From contig CAYSEU010000003.1 of NCBI GenBank assembly GCA_964430365.1, positions 1-29,515 of the forward strand: 29,515 bases of DNA. The letters are read 5' to 3'. Positions 23,207 to 29,515 of this stretch are shown here, in pieces. The notes beneath the pieces were generated by a model. It was not told the origin of the DNA and made no database searches. It saw only the letters and a program-made list of their open reading frames with translations. Every line of letters begins with the position of its first letter. Within the stretch, counting starts at the first letter, position 1. This stretch comes from JAVEVH01 sp964430365 (GTDB taxonomy: Bacteria; Patescibacteriota; Dojkabacteria; SC72). The position numbers and the translations under genes were made by a program.

Positions 23207-25051
23207 TCAGTTTCTCTTTGATATTTCTAGGTCATTTACAATACTAAGAAATATCTCTGTCCATAAGGGTACTACAGTATTAGCAGCATATTGGTTACTT
23301 TTCGGTTCTTCTAATCTAACTAACATAATCATTTTAGCATTATCTGCAGGGGCAAATCCTACGAATGTGGTAATTGTCTTATCCTCCTCATACCCTGATT
23401 CTTCTTTCTTAGCAACTTGAGCAGTACCTGTTTTACCCGCTATGTAGTAATCTTTTAATTGATTTATATATATCTGATTAATACCTCCATCTTCAATTAC
23501 GTGTGTCATCATTTCTGCAACAGAATCTGCCGTTTCTCCTGATATGGGTTGAGAGAGTACTTGAGGTTGGAAGATAATATTCTCTTTTTCATCAGATATT
23601 GATTCTATTATATACGGTCTCATCCTTTTACCATCGTTTGCTATTGTACTAAGTGCAGAGATAACTTGGAGAGGTGTGGCAGCAATACCCTGCCCATATG
23701 ATGCAGTTATTGTATCTAGCCTAGTCCACTCCTTATCAGACTTGAGATAACTATTACTTTCTTCTTGTAACCCTATTCCTATAAAGCTACCTATTCCAAA
23801 CTCTTTGAGCTTTTTATAGTAGTAATTAAAGTCTATTTCTAATGCTGTTCTAGCTATGCATGGATTATTAGAGTTTTTTAACATATCTGCTAAATTCTGA
23901 AGACCATCTGGTCTTTTATCCCACTGGTATATTTTCCTACCCCTTAAATCTTCATACTTAGTTACTTCGTAAAGGTCTAAGTAACCAGTTTTATCATTAC
24001 ATGTATAATCCTTTGGTACATCTCCAGACTCTAGTGCTATTGCTACTGTAATTGGTTTTTGTACAGAACCGTATTCATATACATCGGCTACTGCTAAGTT
24101 CTTAAATATCCATGGTTCAGACGTCCTCCAATACTCATTGGGATTGTATGTAGGGTAATTAGCCATTGAGATAATTTTACCTGTTTTAGGGTCCATGATA
24201 ATGACACTACCACTTTTAGAACCTGTATTCTCAACTCCTTCTTTTAAAATCTTTTCTACCTTATTCTGCACAGATGGACGTATTGTAAGAGTAAAGTCTT
24301 TACCAGATCTAGGTAATATAGGCTCATACTCTGCGGTTAATATTGTATTACCAGTGGAGTCCTTCTCTTCATATGTATATCCTTCCTTACCAGTAATATC
24401 TCCAAAGTAAAAACCCTCTATACCGTACTGCCCTATATCTTCTCCTTCACTGTTTACACCGATAAAGCCGATTACGTGAGAAGCTAATTCTCCGTTGGGA
24501 TATACTCTCTTAACATCTCTTTCAAAGTAGAATCCGAAACCTTCTTTACTATTCTCTTCATCTCCAAAGATATTAGCGTTTGCAAGGGCAGTTTTAGTCT
24601 CAGTGTCAACACCTTTTGCTAAGTTAACATACATAAAATCATCTGTGAGTTTGTTTGATATAGAATCTATTTCTACTGCTAGAATTGAGGCTACTGTAGA
24701 TATATATTTATCTTTTTGACTAAAGAAGAGCTCTCTCTCTCGTTCATCGGAGCTTAAAGAAGCGTATACGTTCCATACTGGTTGATCTACAGCAAGTATG
24801 GTTCCATCACTAGCCCTTATTATTCCCCTTTCTGCAGTTTGTTTACCTGTATCTTGATATTGTAATTTTGCAAGTATTTGAAATTTTTCTGCCTCTATTA
24901 CCTGCCATCTAAAAGCTTGTACAATTATCACTAGCCCAATGAATATGATTATACCTATTACAAAGTTATAATTATTTCTTTGTATTTTATTACCTAGTGA
25001 GGATTTTTTCTGTTTTTTTCTTGGAGAGTGTAAACGATGCAACCTACTCAT
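23207..25051 (-). CDS. ftsI: division-specific class B penicillin-binding protein (FtsI/PBP3)
   Basis: Septal peptidoglycan transpeptidase, 614 residues. A basic cytoplasmic N terminus (1-29), one membrane helix (about 30-48), a PBP dimer domain with RGIIRASDGTILA (75-87), then the transpeptidase: S329-V-Q-K332 (SxxK nucleophile motif), S394-N-N396 (SxN) and K540-T-G542. The usual PGSTFKP context is YGSVQKP here. The ATG overlaps the ftsL stop by one base (TAATG). It is the only gene in the window ending with TGA, with an in-frame TAA five codons later. Order mraZ-rsmH-ftsL-ftsI is canonical; murE and murF, which normally follow, are absent and mraY comes next. Confidence 0.95.
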   Translation of the reverse strand: MSRLHRLHSPRKKQKKSSLGNKIQRNNYNFVIGIIIFIGLVIIVQAFRWQVIEAEKFQILAKLQYQDTGKQTAERGIIRASDGTILAVDQPVWNVYASLSSDERERELFFSQKDKYISTVASILAVEIDSISNKLTDDFMYVNLAKGVDTETKTALANANIFGDEENSKEGFGFYFERDVKRVYPNGELASHVIGFIGVNSEGEDIGQYGIEGFYFGDITGKEGYTYEEKDSTGNTILTAEYEPILPRSGKDFTLTIRPSVQNKVEKILKEGVENTGSKSGSVIIMDPKTGKIISMANYPTYNPNEYWRTSEPWIFKNLAVADVYEYGSVQKPITVAIALESGDVPKDYTCNDKTGYLDLYEVTKYEDLRGRKIYQWDKRPDGLQNLADMLKNSNNPCIARTALEIDFNYYYKKLKEFGIGSFIGIGLQEESNSYLKSDKEWTRLDTITASYGQGIAATPLQVISALSTIANDGKRMRPYIIESISDEKENIIFQPQVLSQPISGETADSVAEMMTHVIEDGGINQIYINQLKDYYIAGKTGTAQVAKKEESGYEEDKTITTFVGFAPADNAKMIMLVRLEEPKSNQYAANTVVPLWTEIFLSIVNDLEISKRN

Positions 25052-25356
25052 TAGTTATTTGCAACTAAGTTAGGATCTTCTATATAGATAAATGATTGCT
25101 TTTTCTCTTGAGAGAGGTTTAGTTTCTTAGCAGAGAGCTCCTCTATTACCTTTATAGAGCCACTTTTAGCAATTTCTTCTGATATCTTCCTATTCTCTTC
25201 TAACAGATATTCTTTCTCTGCATTTAATGATTGTAACTGTGTACCAAGTGGTGTTAATTTAGAATTAACTACTAATTGGGAAAGTATAAAGATGGTAAAT
25301 GAAAGTAGTAATAATTTCGAAAATATTGAACTTTTTGTAGTTTCTGTTTTTCTCAT
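25051..25356 (-). CDS. ftsL: FtsL/septum-formation-initiator-like division protein
   Basis: 101 residues: short cytoplasmic start, one membrane helix (about 12-30), then a coiled coil (about 36-75, LQSLNAEKEYLLEENRKISE) and a short outer tail. This is the bitopic shape of FtsL/DivIC, which with FtsQ (DivIB) supports FtsI and FtsW at the septum. Sequence is poorly conserved in this family, so the call leans on position between rsmH and ftsI and on size. It starts with ATG 17 nt after the rsmH stop and is coupled to ftsI by overlapping stop/start. Confidence 0.82.
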   Translation of the reverse strand: MRKTETTKSSIFSKLLLLSFTIFILSQLVVNSKLTPLGTQLQSLNAEKEYLLEENRKISEEIAKSGSIKVIEELSAKKLNLSQEKKQSFIYIEDPNLVANN

Positions 25357-25373
25357 TGGGCAGTATCTATTTA

Positions 25374-26261
25374 TTAAATTTTCTCTATTACTCTTAATTT
25401 TGCTGAAGCGGATCTGGGATTTATTCTTACTTCTTCGTCGGTTGGGGCAACTATTTCTTTAAAAAGAAGCATTCCTTCTCCGCTATCAGCTAAACTGTTA
25501 AAATATTCTTTAACAATCCGATCTTCTAATGAATGGAATGATATTACACATATCCTTCCTTTACTGTTTAAGAGCCTAAAAGAGCTGTCTAATCCCTGTT
25601 TTAATGAGTTTAACTCATCATTCACCACGATTCGCAGGGCCTGAAAGACCCTGCGAGAAGGGTTCTTAGAACTTTGATGAGCTGCCGGCACAACTCTATA
25701 GACAAGTCTTGTAAGATCTCCAACAGTGTTAATATTCGTAATATCTTGTTTAATAGCTTTAGCTATCTTTCTAGCGAATTTCTCTTCTCCATATTTAAGA
25801 AAAAGGAGTGTAAGATCTTTCTCACTAAGCACTATTAGTAAATCCTTTGCCTTTACCCCTAACTCTTCATCCATTCTCATATCCAGTGGTTCGTTTTCCT
25901 CTTGATAACTAAAACCTCTGTCATATGATTGTTCTAACTGTCTTGAGGAGAGGCCTAAATCCATTAGTATCCCATCTGGTTTCCTGTCATACTCTTTAAG
26001 GATATTTCCTAATTTAGAAAAGTTAGATTTCTTAATATACCAATTACTACCTATATTCTTTTTGTAGTACTCTTTTACAAAATCAATAGCGTGTTGATCT
26101 TGATCTATACTTAGAAGTAATCCATTAGAATTTAATCTTTTGTATATTTCAAAACTGTGACCACCATCTCCTAGTGTACAATCAATGTAAAAGCCATTAG
26201 GTTTGATATTTAAGTATTCAAGAGTTTCTTTTAGTAGTACGGGTATGTGAATCTTCTTCAT
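25374..26261 (-). CDS. rsmH: 16S rRNA (cytosine1402-N4)-methyltransferase
   Basis: Adds N4-methyl to C1402 of 16S rRNA; 295 residues. HIPVLLKETL (5-14), SAM loop DCTLGDGGHS (27-36), DLGLSSRQLE (101-110), SRRVFQALRI (202-211), ISFHSLEDRIVKEYF and a C-terminal NPRSASAKLRV are all family signatures. It directly follows mraZ with no gap. The codons for the conserved SRRVFQALRI stretch (25620-25700) are GC-rich and contain an 8-bp perfect inverted repeat, unlike the rest of this AT-rich gene. Confidence 0.97.
   Translation of the reverse strand: MKKIHIPVLLKETLEYLNIKPNGFYIDCTLGDGGHSFEIYKRLNSNGLLLSIDQDQHAIDFVKEYYKKNIGSNWYIKKSNFSKLGNILKEYDRKPDGILMDLGLSSRQLEQSYDRGFSYQEENEPLDMRMDEELGVKAKDLLIVLSEKDLTLLFLKYGEEKFARKIAKAIKQDITNINTVGDLTRLVYRVVPAAHQSSKNPSRRVFQALRIVVNDELNSLKQGLDSSFRLLNSKGRICVISFHSLEDRIVKEYFNSLADSGEGMLLFKEIVAPTDEEVRINPRSASAKLRVIEKI
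25632..25656. repeat. GC-rich perfect inverted repeat inside rsmH
   Basis: TCGCAGGG (25632-25639) and CCCTGCGA (25649-25656) flank a 9-nt loop, extendable by one G-U pair. It is the most stable short hairpin noticed by eye in this AT-rich window, and falls in the codons of the conserved SRRVFQALRI motif. Confidence 0.6.
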
Positions 26262-26699
26262 TTATTTATTCTCACTTATCTTATTAATCTCTTGTGCTAT
26301 CTCATCTCCATGGGTTTTAAGGTACTCTACTCTCTTATCCCACTTGTCCTTATCCCATACCTCTATCCAATTTATTAAACCTATGAATACTATTTCATTG
26401 CTTAATCCAGCATGTTCAAAGAGTGAATCTGGAATGATGAATCTACCTTGCATATCTATGCTAAGTTGTGTAGCACCTCCTATTAAGAACCTACTAGTAT
26501 CACGAATATTTTTATTTATAAAAGAGCCATCTATTACTTCCTTAGCTATCCTTTCCCACATCCCTTTATTAACAAGTATTAAGGTATCTTCATACCCCCT
26601 TGTTAGAATAATTTCTTCACCAAGTTCATCTCTAAATTTCTTAGGAAGTGATACTCTTTTCTTCTCCCCTACTTTGCTTTTGTATTCCCCAATTATCAT
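26262..26699 (-). CDS. mraZ: transcriptional regulator MraZ
   Basis: DNA-binding regulator of the division/wall cluster; 145 residues with two SpoVT-AbrB half-domains: residues 1-45 (GEYKSKVGEKKRVSLPKKFR) and about 70-115 (ATQLSIDMQGRFIIPDSLFE). The DxxGR-type motif is clear in the second (DMQGR) and reads EKKR in the first. MraZ forms a ring that binds direct repeats upstream of its own gene; five such repeats are present at 26712-26756. First gene of mraZ-rsmH-ftsL-ftsI-mraY. Confidence 0.95.
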   Translation of the reverse strand: MIIGEYKSKVGEKKRVSLPKKFRDELGEEIILTRGYEDTLILVNKGMWERIAKEVIDGSFINKNIRDTSRFLIGGATQLSIDMQGRFIIPDSLFEHAGLSNEIVFIGLINWIEVWDKDKWDKRVEYLKTHGDEIAQEINKISENK

Positions 26700-26711
26700 A
26701 AAACAAATATA

Positions 26712-26756
26712 TCACCTTTCACCACCTTTTACCACTTCTTGCCACTAATGTACCAC
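26712..26756 (-). promoter_or_regulatory. MraZ operator: five GTGG/GTGA direct repeats
   Basis: On the minus strand GTGG occurs at 26753-26756, 26742-26745, 26732-26735 and 26722-26725, and GTGA at 26712-26715: spacing 11, 10, 10 and 10 bp. Most copies are preceded by A-rich bases (AGTGG, AAGGTGG). This is the known pattern of MraZ boxes (TGGG-type repeats in E. coli, AAAGTG-type in mollicutes). The block lies between the likely promoter and the mraZ ATG, as expected for self-repression. Confidence 0.82.
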
Positions 26757-26792
26757 TAAAATTATAAATAGGTCAAGAGTGTAATACTACAA
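26747..26792 (-). promoter_or_regulatory. mraZ promoter region
   Basis: Two readings are possible. TTGACC (26771-26776), 18 nt, TACATT (26747-26752) would have MraZ repeats at and below the -10. Alternatively a perfect TATAAT (26761-26766) with TTGTAG (26787-26792) at a long 20-nt spacer. In either case MraZ bound to its repeats would block initiation or escape. Confidence 0.45.
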
Positions 26793-26823
26793 GGTATGTA
26801 TTATCGTAATATTACTATTAAAA

Positions 26824-26868
26824 AATAGATATCTATTAGAGAGGTATAATAACTGGTATACCTAATAG
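26824..26868. repeat. nested inverted repeats between murA and mraZ
   Basis: A perfect 14-bp palindrome AATAGATATCTATT (26824-26837) adjoins a larger dyad: CTATT (26833-26837), 4-nt bulge, AGGTATA (26842-26848), 8-nt loop, TATACCT (26857-26863), AATAG (26864-26868). Read on the minus strand the palindrome is followed by a T-run, so part of it may weakly terminate murA transcripts; otherwise it could be an operator. The rest of the 241-bp gap, 26869-26940, shows nothing clear. Confidence 0.5.
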
Positions 26869-26940
26869 TAGAAAAATTAAGGGTAGATAAAAGGACTGTT
26901 CAAAAGATATAAATATGTAAAAGTGATTATTATACGTGTA

Positions 26941-28233
26941 CTATTCTTCCCATCTTAACTCAGCTCCTAATTTCTGAAGATTTTCTACAAAGTTAGGATG
27001 AGCTCTCTTAATGGAATCTGCATTATTAATTACACTCTCTCCATCAATAGTTAGTGCTACCATTAGTAGAGCAACTGTTGCCCTAATTATATTAGGAGCA
27101 TCTACGCTAGCTGGTTTAAGCTCTTTTCCACCAAATATTATTACTCTATGAGGATCACACATTACAATATGTGCTCCATATTTAATCATTTCAGGTATCC
27201 AGAATAGACCTCCTTCATAAAGCTTATTCCAAAACATAGAATTTCCCTCCGCTTTAACAGCTAATGCCATTATTAATGGTAGTAAGTCTGTAGGAAAGTA
27301 TGGCCATGGAGCTGCCTCTACTTTTTGTAAGAGATTTTTAGTAAAGGGTTCTACTACCTTTAAGTTGCCATTACTCTTGGAGTAAGCAGTATCACCATCA
27401 TATTTAATCTCTACTCCAAATTTAGCAAAAGTTTTATTAATTAATGGAAAGTGTTGAGGTATTGCATTCGTTACTCTAACATTACCTCCTGTCATAGCTC
27501 CTAGTGCTAGTAATGTAGTTATCTCATGATGATCTGAAGATATGGTAAATTCTGTACCATGTAATTTCGTAACTCCCTTTACTCTTAATGTAGAAGAACC
27601 AATACCCTCTATCTTGGCTCCCATCTGTACTAAAAAGTTACATAGATCTTGTACATGAGGCTCTGATGCTGCATTAACCATAACAGATTCTCCTGATGCT
27701 AAACAAGCTGCCATAACGAAATTTTCAGTAGTAGTTACTGACATGTAATCTTGCCATAGCTGCGAACCCTTAAGACCTGTTTTTGCCTCTATATGTAATG
27801 TTTCATTAGATTTAATCTTAGCTCCTAGCTGTTCTAGTACCTCCAAATGTGGATCTAGCTCTCTAATACCCAAAGAACATCCTCCTATCTCCTGTCTTAC
27901 TTCTAATACCTTATGTCTGTGTATTAATGGTGCTAGTAAGAGTACGGCCCCTCTCATACCCAATGGAAAACCCGTGTCACCAAATGATGTACAAAATCCA
28001 GAATTATCTATTCTAATCTCTTCCTTCTGCTTATCCCACTCTATCTTAGAACCTAGACTGCTCATTAATTCAATTAATTTACCTACATCTGTTAATTCAG
28101 GGAAGTTTTTAATAGTAACAGGATCATCTGTAAGTAATGTTGCACAAAGTATAGGTAATGCTGAATTCTTATTCCCAGCTGGAGTAATCTCTCCATTTAA
28201 TTTATTTCCTCCCTTAACTATTAATTTCGACAT
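26941..28233 (-). CDS. murA: UDP-N-acetylglucosamine 1-carboxyvinyltransferase
   Basis: First committed step of peptidoglycan synthesis: transfers enolpyruvate from PEP to UDP-GlcNAc. 430 residues, normal length, two inside-out alpha/beta domains. K22-N23 (AGNKNSALPIL), the catalytic loop GGCSLGIRELDPH with C119 (the Cys form, normally fosfomycin-sensitive) and FPTD with the catalytic Asp are present. The usual PHPGFPTD reads PWPYFPTD, and the usual ENRF segment reads YEGGLFW, so the substrate-binding side is divergent. It is 8 nt after the murB stop. Confidence 0.92.
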   Translation of the reverse strand: MSKLIVKGGNKLNGEITPAGNKNSALPILCATLLTDDPVTIKNFPELTDVGKLIELMSSLGSKIEWDKQKEEIRIDNSGFCTSFGDTGFPLGMRGAVLLLAPLIHRHKVLEVRQEIGGCSLGIRELDPHLEVLEQLGAKIKSNETLHIEAKTGLKGSQLWQDYMSVTTTENFVMAACLASGESVMVNAASEPHVQDLCNFLVQMGAKIEGIGSSTLRVKGVTKLHGTEFTISSDHHEITTLLALGAMTGGNVRVTNAIPQHFPLINKTFAKFGVEIKYDGDTAYSKSNGNLKVVEPFTKNLLQKVEAAPWPYFPTDLLPLIMALAVKAEGNSMFWNKLYEGGLFWIPEMIKYGAHIVMCDPHRVIIFGGKELKPASVDAPNIIRATVALLMVALTIDGESVINNADSIKRAHPNFVENLQKLGAELRWEE

Positions 28234-28241
28234 ATTGGTAA

Positions 28242-29264
28242 TTAAAAAATATTAATTTCACACTCTAAATCTATATTGGTATTAGATTTGAAATCTTGTT
28301 GGATTTTTCTAATAAAGGAGTATATCTGATTACCAGAAGCATTAGAATAGTTGGTGACTATTAGAGGGTGGTATATCCATGTACCTACAGACCCCGTCCT
28401 TTTGTTTTTCCATCCTAGCTTCTCTAAGATGTATGCTGCAGGTATCTTAACGAAATCTTTTTTCTCTGTATCGTACTTTGGTAACTCAGGATATATCTTT
28501 AGTAATCTTTCATACTCTTCAATCCCTATCTGAGGATTTTTAAAGGTACTTCCACAAGAGCCATACTCTTCTAATCTTGGTAATTTACCCTTTCTAATTT
28601 TTACAATCGCATTATATATACTTAAAGGGGTGATATCTTTACCTTCTAACTCTTCTTTAATTCCACTGTATTCTAGATATTTACTATCTACTTTCCCTTT
28701 ATACTTATATAACCTAAAGGTAACATCCTTCACTATTACTTTCTCTTTAAGCTCGTTTTTAAATATACTATCCCTATACCCAAATTTACACTCACTATTT
28801 TTTAATATATACTCCTTCCAATCCTCTAGATTAAGATATGTGACAGAAAGTAATATATCTTTTATCTCAACACCATATGCACCTACATTTTGGATAGGGG
28901 TAGCTCCTACAGTCCCAGGTATTAATGCTAAATTATGTATTCCAAGGAGTTTTTTTCCTACACACCACTGAGCAAAGCGATCCCAATCCTCTCCTGCACT
29001 AACCTGTATATCAATGTAATCATCTGTTTCATTTAATATCTTTTTACCTTTGTTTTTTACTAAAAGGATTGTACCCTCAAAATCCTTTGTAAAGAGTATA
29101 TTAGAACCACCACCAAGTATTAAGAATGGAGTATTTCTAATATGTTTTTCTAATATCTTTTTTGAAAAATCACTCTCTTTCTCTAATATTAAGAGAGTAT
29201 CTGCAGTACACTTTACCTTAAAGGTATTGTAATCCTTTAAGGATATATCTTTTACTACCTTCAT
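28242..29264 (-). CDS. murB: UDP-N-acetylenolpyruvoylglucosamine reductase, type I
   Basis: FAD enzyme reducing the MurA product to UDP-MurNAc. FAD-binding motifs ILGGGSNIL and PGTVGATPIQNVGAYG, active-site GYRDSIFK, the catalytic Ser in GSCGSTFKNP and the C-terminal Glu of LECEINIF are all present. The roughly 340 residues and the extra region before the C terminus fit type I (E. coli-like) MurB. Start set at ATG 29264; a TTG two codons upstream would also fit the frame. TATACT, a good -10, lies 6 nt before this ATG, so murB-murA may be read from a leaderless mRNA. Confidence 0.95.
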   Translation of the reverse strand: MKVVKDISLKDYNTFKVKCTADTLLILEKESDFSKKILEKHIRNTPFLILGGGSNILFTKDFEGTILLVKNKGKKILNETDDYIDIQVSAGEDWDRFAQWCVGKKLLGIHNLALIPGTVGATPIQNVGAYGVEIKDILLSVTYLNLEDWKEYILKNSECKFGYRDSIFKNELKEKVIVKDVTFRLYKYKGKVDSKYLEYSGIKEELEGKDITPLSIYNAIVKIRKGKLPRLEEYGSCGSTFKNPQIGIEEYERLLKIYPELPKYDTEKKDFVKIPAAYILEKLGWKNKRTGSVGTWIYHPLIVTNYSNASGNQIYSFIRKIQQDFKSNTNIDLECEINIF

Positions 29265-29270
29265 TAACAA

Positions 29271-29276
29271 AGTATA
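29271..29276 (-). promoter_or_regulatory. -10 box TATACT immediately before murB
   Basis: TATACT on the minus strand, 6 nt before ATG 29264, in the 38-nt gap after the partial murG. No good -35 at 16-18 nt. It would start transcription at the start codon. Confidence 0.35.
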
Positions 29277-29302
29277 TATGAAAATCGGAAAAAACAGTAG
29301 TA

Positions 29303-29515
29303 CTAAATACTTTCTAAAACATCATTTAGCATACTATGTGTAGCATTTATTGGAAAAAGTTTCTCTAGTCGCTCTTTGTCTATTTTTCTAACCTTAACTT
29401 TCTCTTCTAATCTCTCTATCTCTTTTTTAAGATTACAATCCTTAAGATATTTTTCTTCTAATATATTTGCACAACCAATATCCTCCAATACTTTAGCATT
29501 AAGATATTGCTCATT
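29303..29515 (-). CDS. murG: C-terminal end of a MurG-like UDP-GlcNAc transferase, partial
   Basis: The frame is open to the window edge, giving 70 C-terminal residues. The first ones, NEQYLNAKVLEDIGCANILEE, match the end of the donor-nucleotide-binding lobe of MurG (Q-x2-NA-x5-G followed by an acidic residue), the enzyme that adds GlcNAc to lipid I to make lipid II. A charged helix and the ending NATHSMLNDVLESI follow. An apparent start at TTG 29488 is only an artefact of the edge. Position before murB-murA fits a wall cluster. Related GT28 glycosyltransferases cannot be excluded from so short a piece. Confidence 0.65.
   Translation of the reverse strand, partial: NEQYLNAKVLEDIGCANILEEKYLKDCNLKKEIERLEEKVKVRKIDKERLEKLFPINATHSMLNDVLESI

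Noticed and set aside
26700..26940. tRNA, CRISPR or mobile-element remnants in the intergenic gaps
   Set aside because: No cloverleaf, spaced repeats, transposase fragments or target-site duplications were seen; the repeats here fit MraZ control and local dyads.
29303..29488. Independent 61-residue ORF starting at TTG 29488
   Set aside because: The frame is open to the window edge and the upstream codons extend the MurG-like match, so it is the end of a larger gene.
1..29515. UGA recoded as Gly or Trp, as in some CPR and mollicutes
   Set aside because: All conserved genes are full length with no in-frame TGA, and Trp positions use TGG.

Overview
The window is 29.5 kb of AT-rich, almost gap-free bacterial housekeeping chromosome: about 28 genes, most on the minus strand. 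The lineage is inferred, not shown. Very tight packing, starts without recognisable Shine-Dalgarno sites, a reduced and rearranged cell-division/wall cluster, a ThrRS without TGS domain, a large DUF2341 surface protein and other membrane-anchored proteins of unknown role suggest a Candidate Phyla Radiation (Patescibacteria)-type genome, perhaps near Dojkabacteria, Microgenomates or Katanobacteria. The standard code is used: there are no in-frame UGA codons, and only one gene (ftsI) ends in UGA.

Layout. 1-1255 (+): 3' part of a class A penicillin-binding protein. 1252-7742 (-): the ancient block thrS-infC-rpmI-rplT, an intrinsic terminator, then pheS-pheT with its own promoter. 7912-19065 (-): rsmD, a roughly 1080-residue surface protein with tail-fibre-like His-rich repeats and five Fn3-like modules, a SpoU methyltransferase, recG, a 36-residue membrane peptide missed by length filters, a RelA-type (p)ppGpp enzyme, tyrS, rarA and a membrane-anchored methyltransferase. 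19103-20505 (+): truB-rsmI. 20477-21376 (-): tatD. 21457-22155 (+): a Cys-rich membrane-anchored protein. 22147-29515 (-): a wall/division block read as murG(partial)-murB-murA, a 241-bp regulatory gap with a five-repeat MraZ operator, then mraZ-rsmH-ftsL-ftsI-mraY.

The genes cover translation (PheRS, ThrRS, TyrRS, IF3, L35, L20), rRNA/tRNA modification (RsmD, RsmH, RsmI, TruB, a SpoU enzyme), replication-fork repair (RecG, RarA), stringent response, and peptidoglycan synthesis with septation. RsmH and RsmI together make the doubly methylated C1402 of 16S rRNA.

The most unusual points are: a MraY homologue in which two of three catalytic aspartates are replaced; a RelA-type enzyme with a dead hydrolase site; a 131-nt infC/rpmI overlap encoding an extra IF3 tail; a clean five-repeat MraZ operator; -10-like boxes 6-9 nt before several start codons, suggesting leaderless mRNAs; and the surface protein that joins DUF2341, tail-fibre-like HxH repeats and A-B-A-B-A Fn3-like modules.
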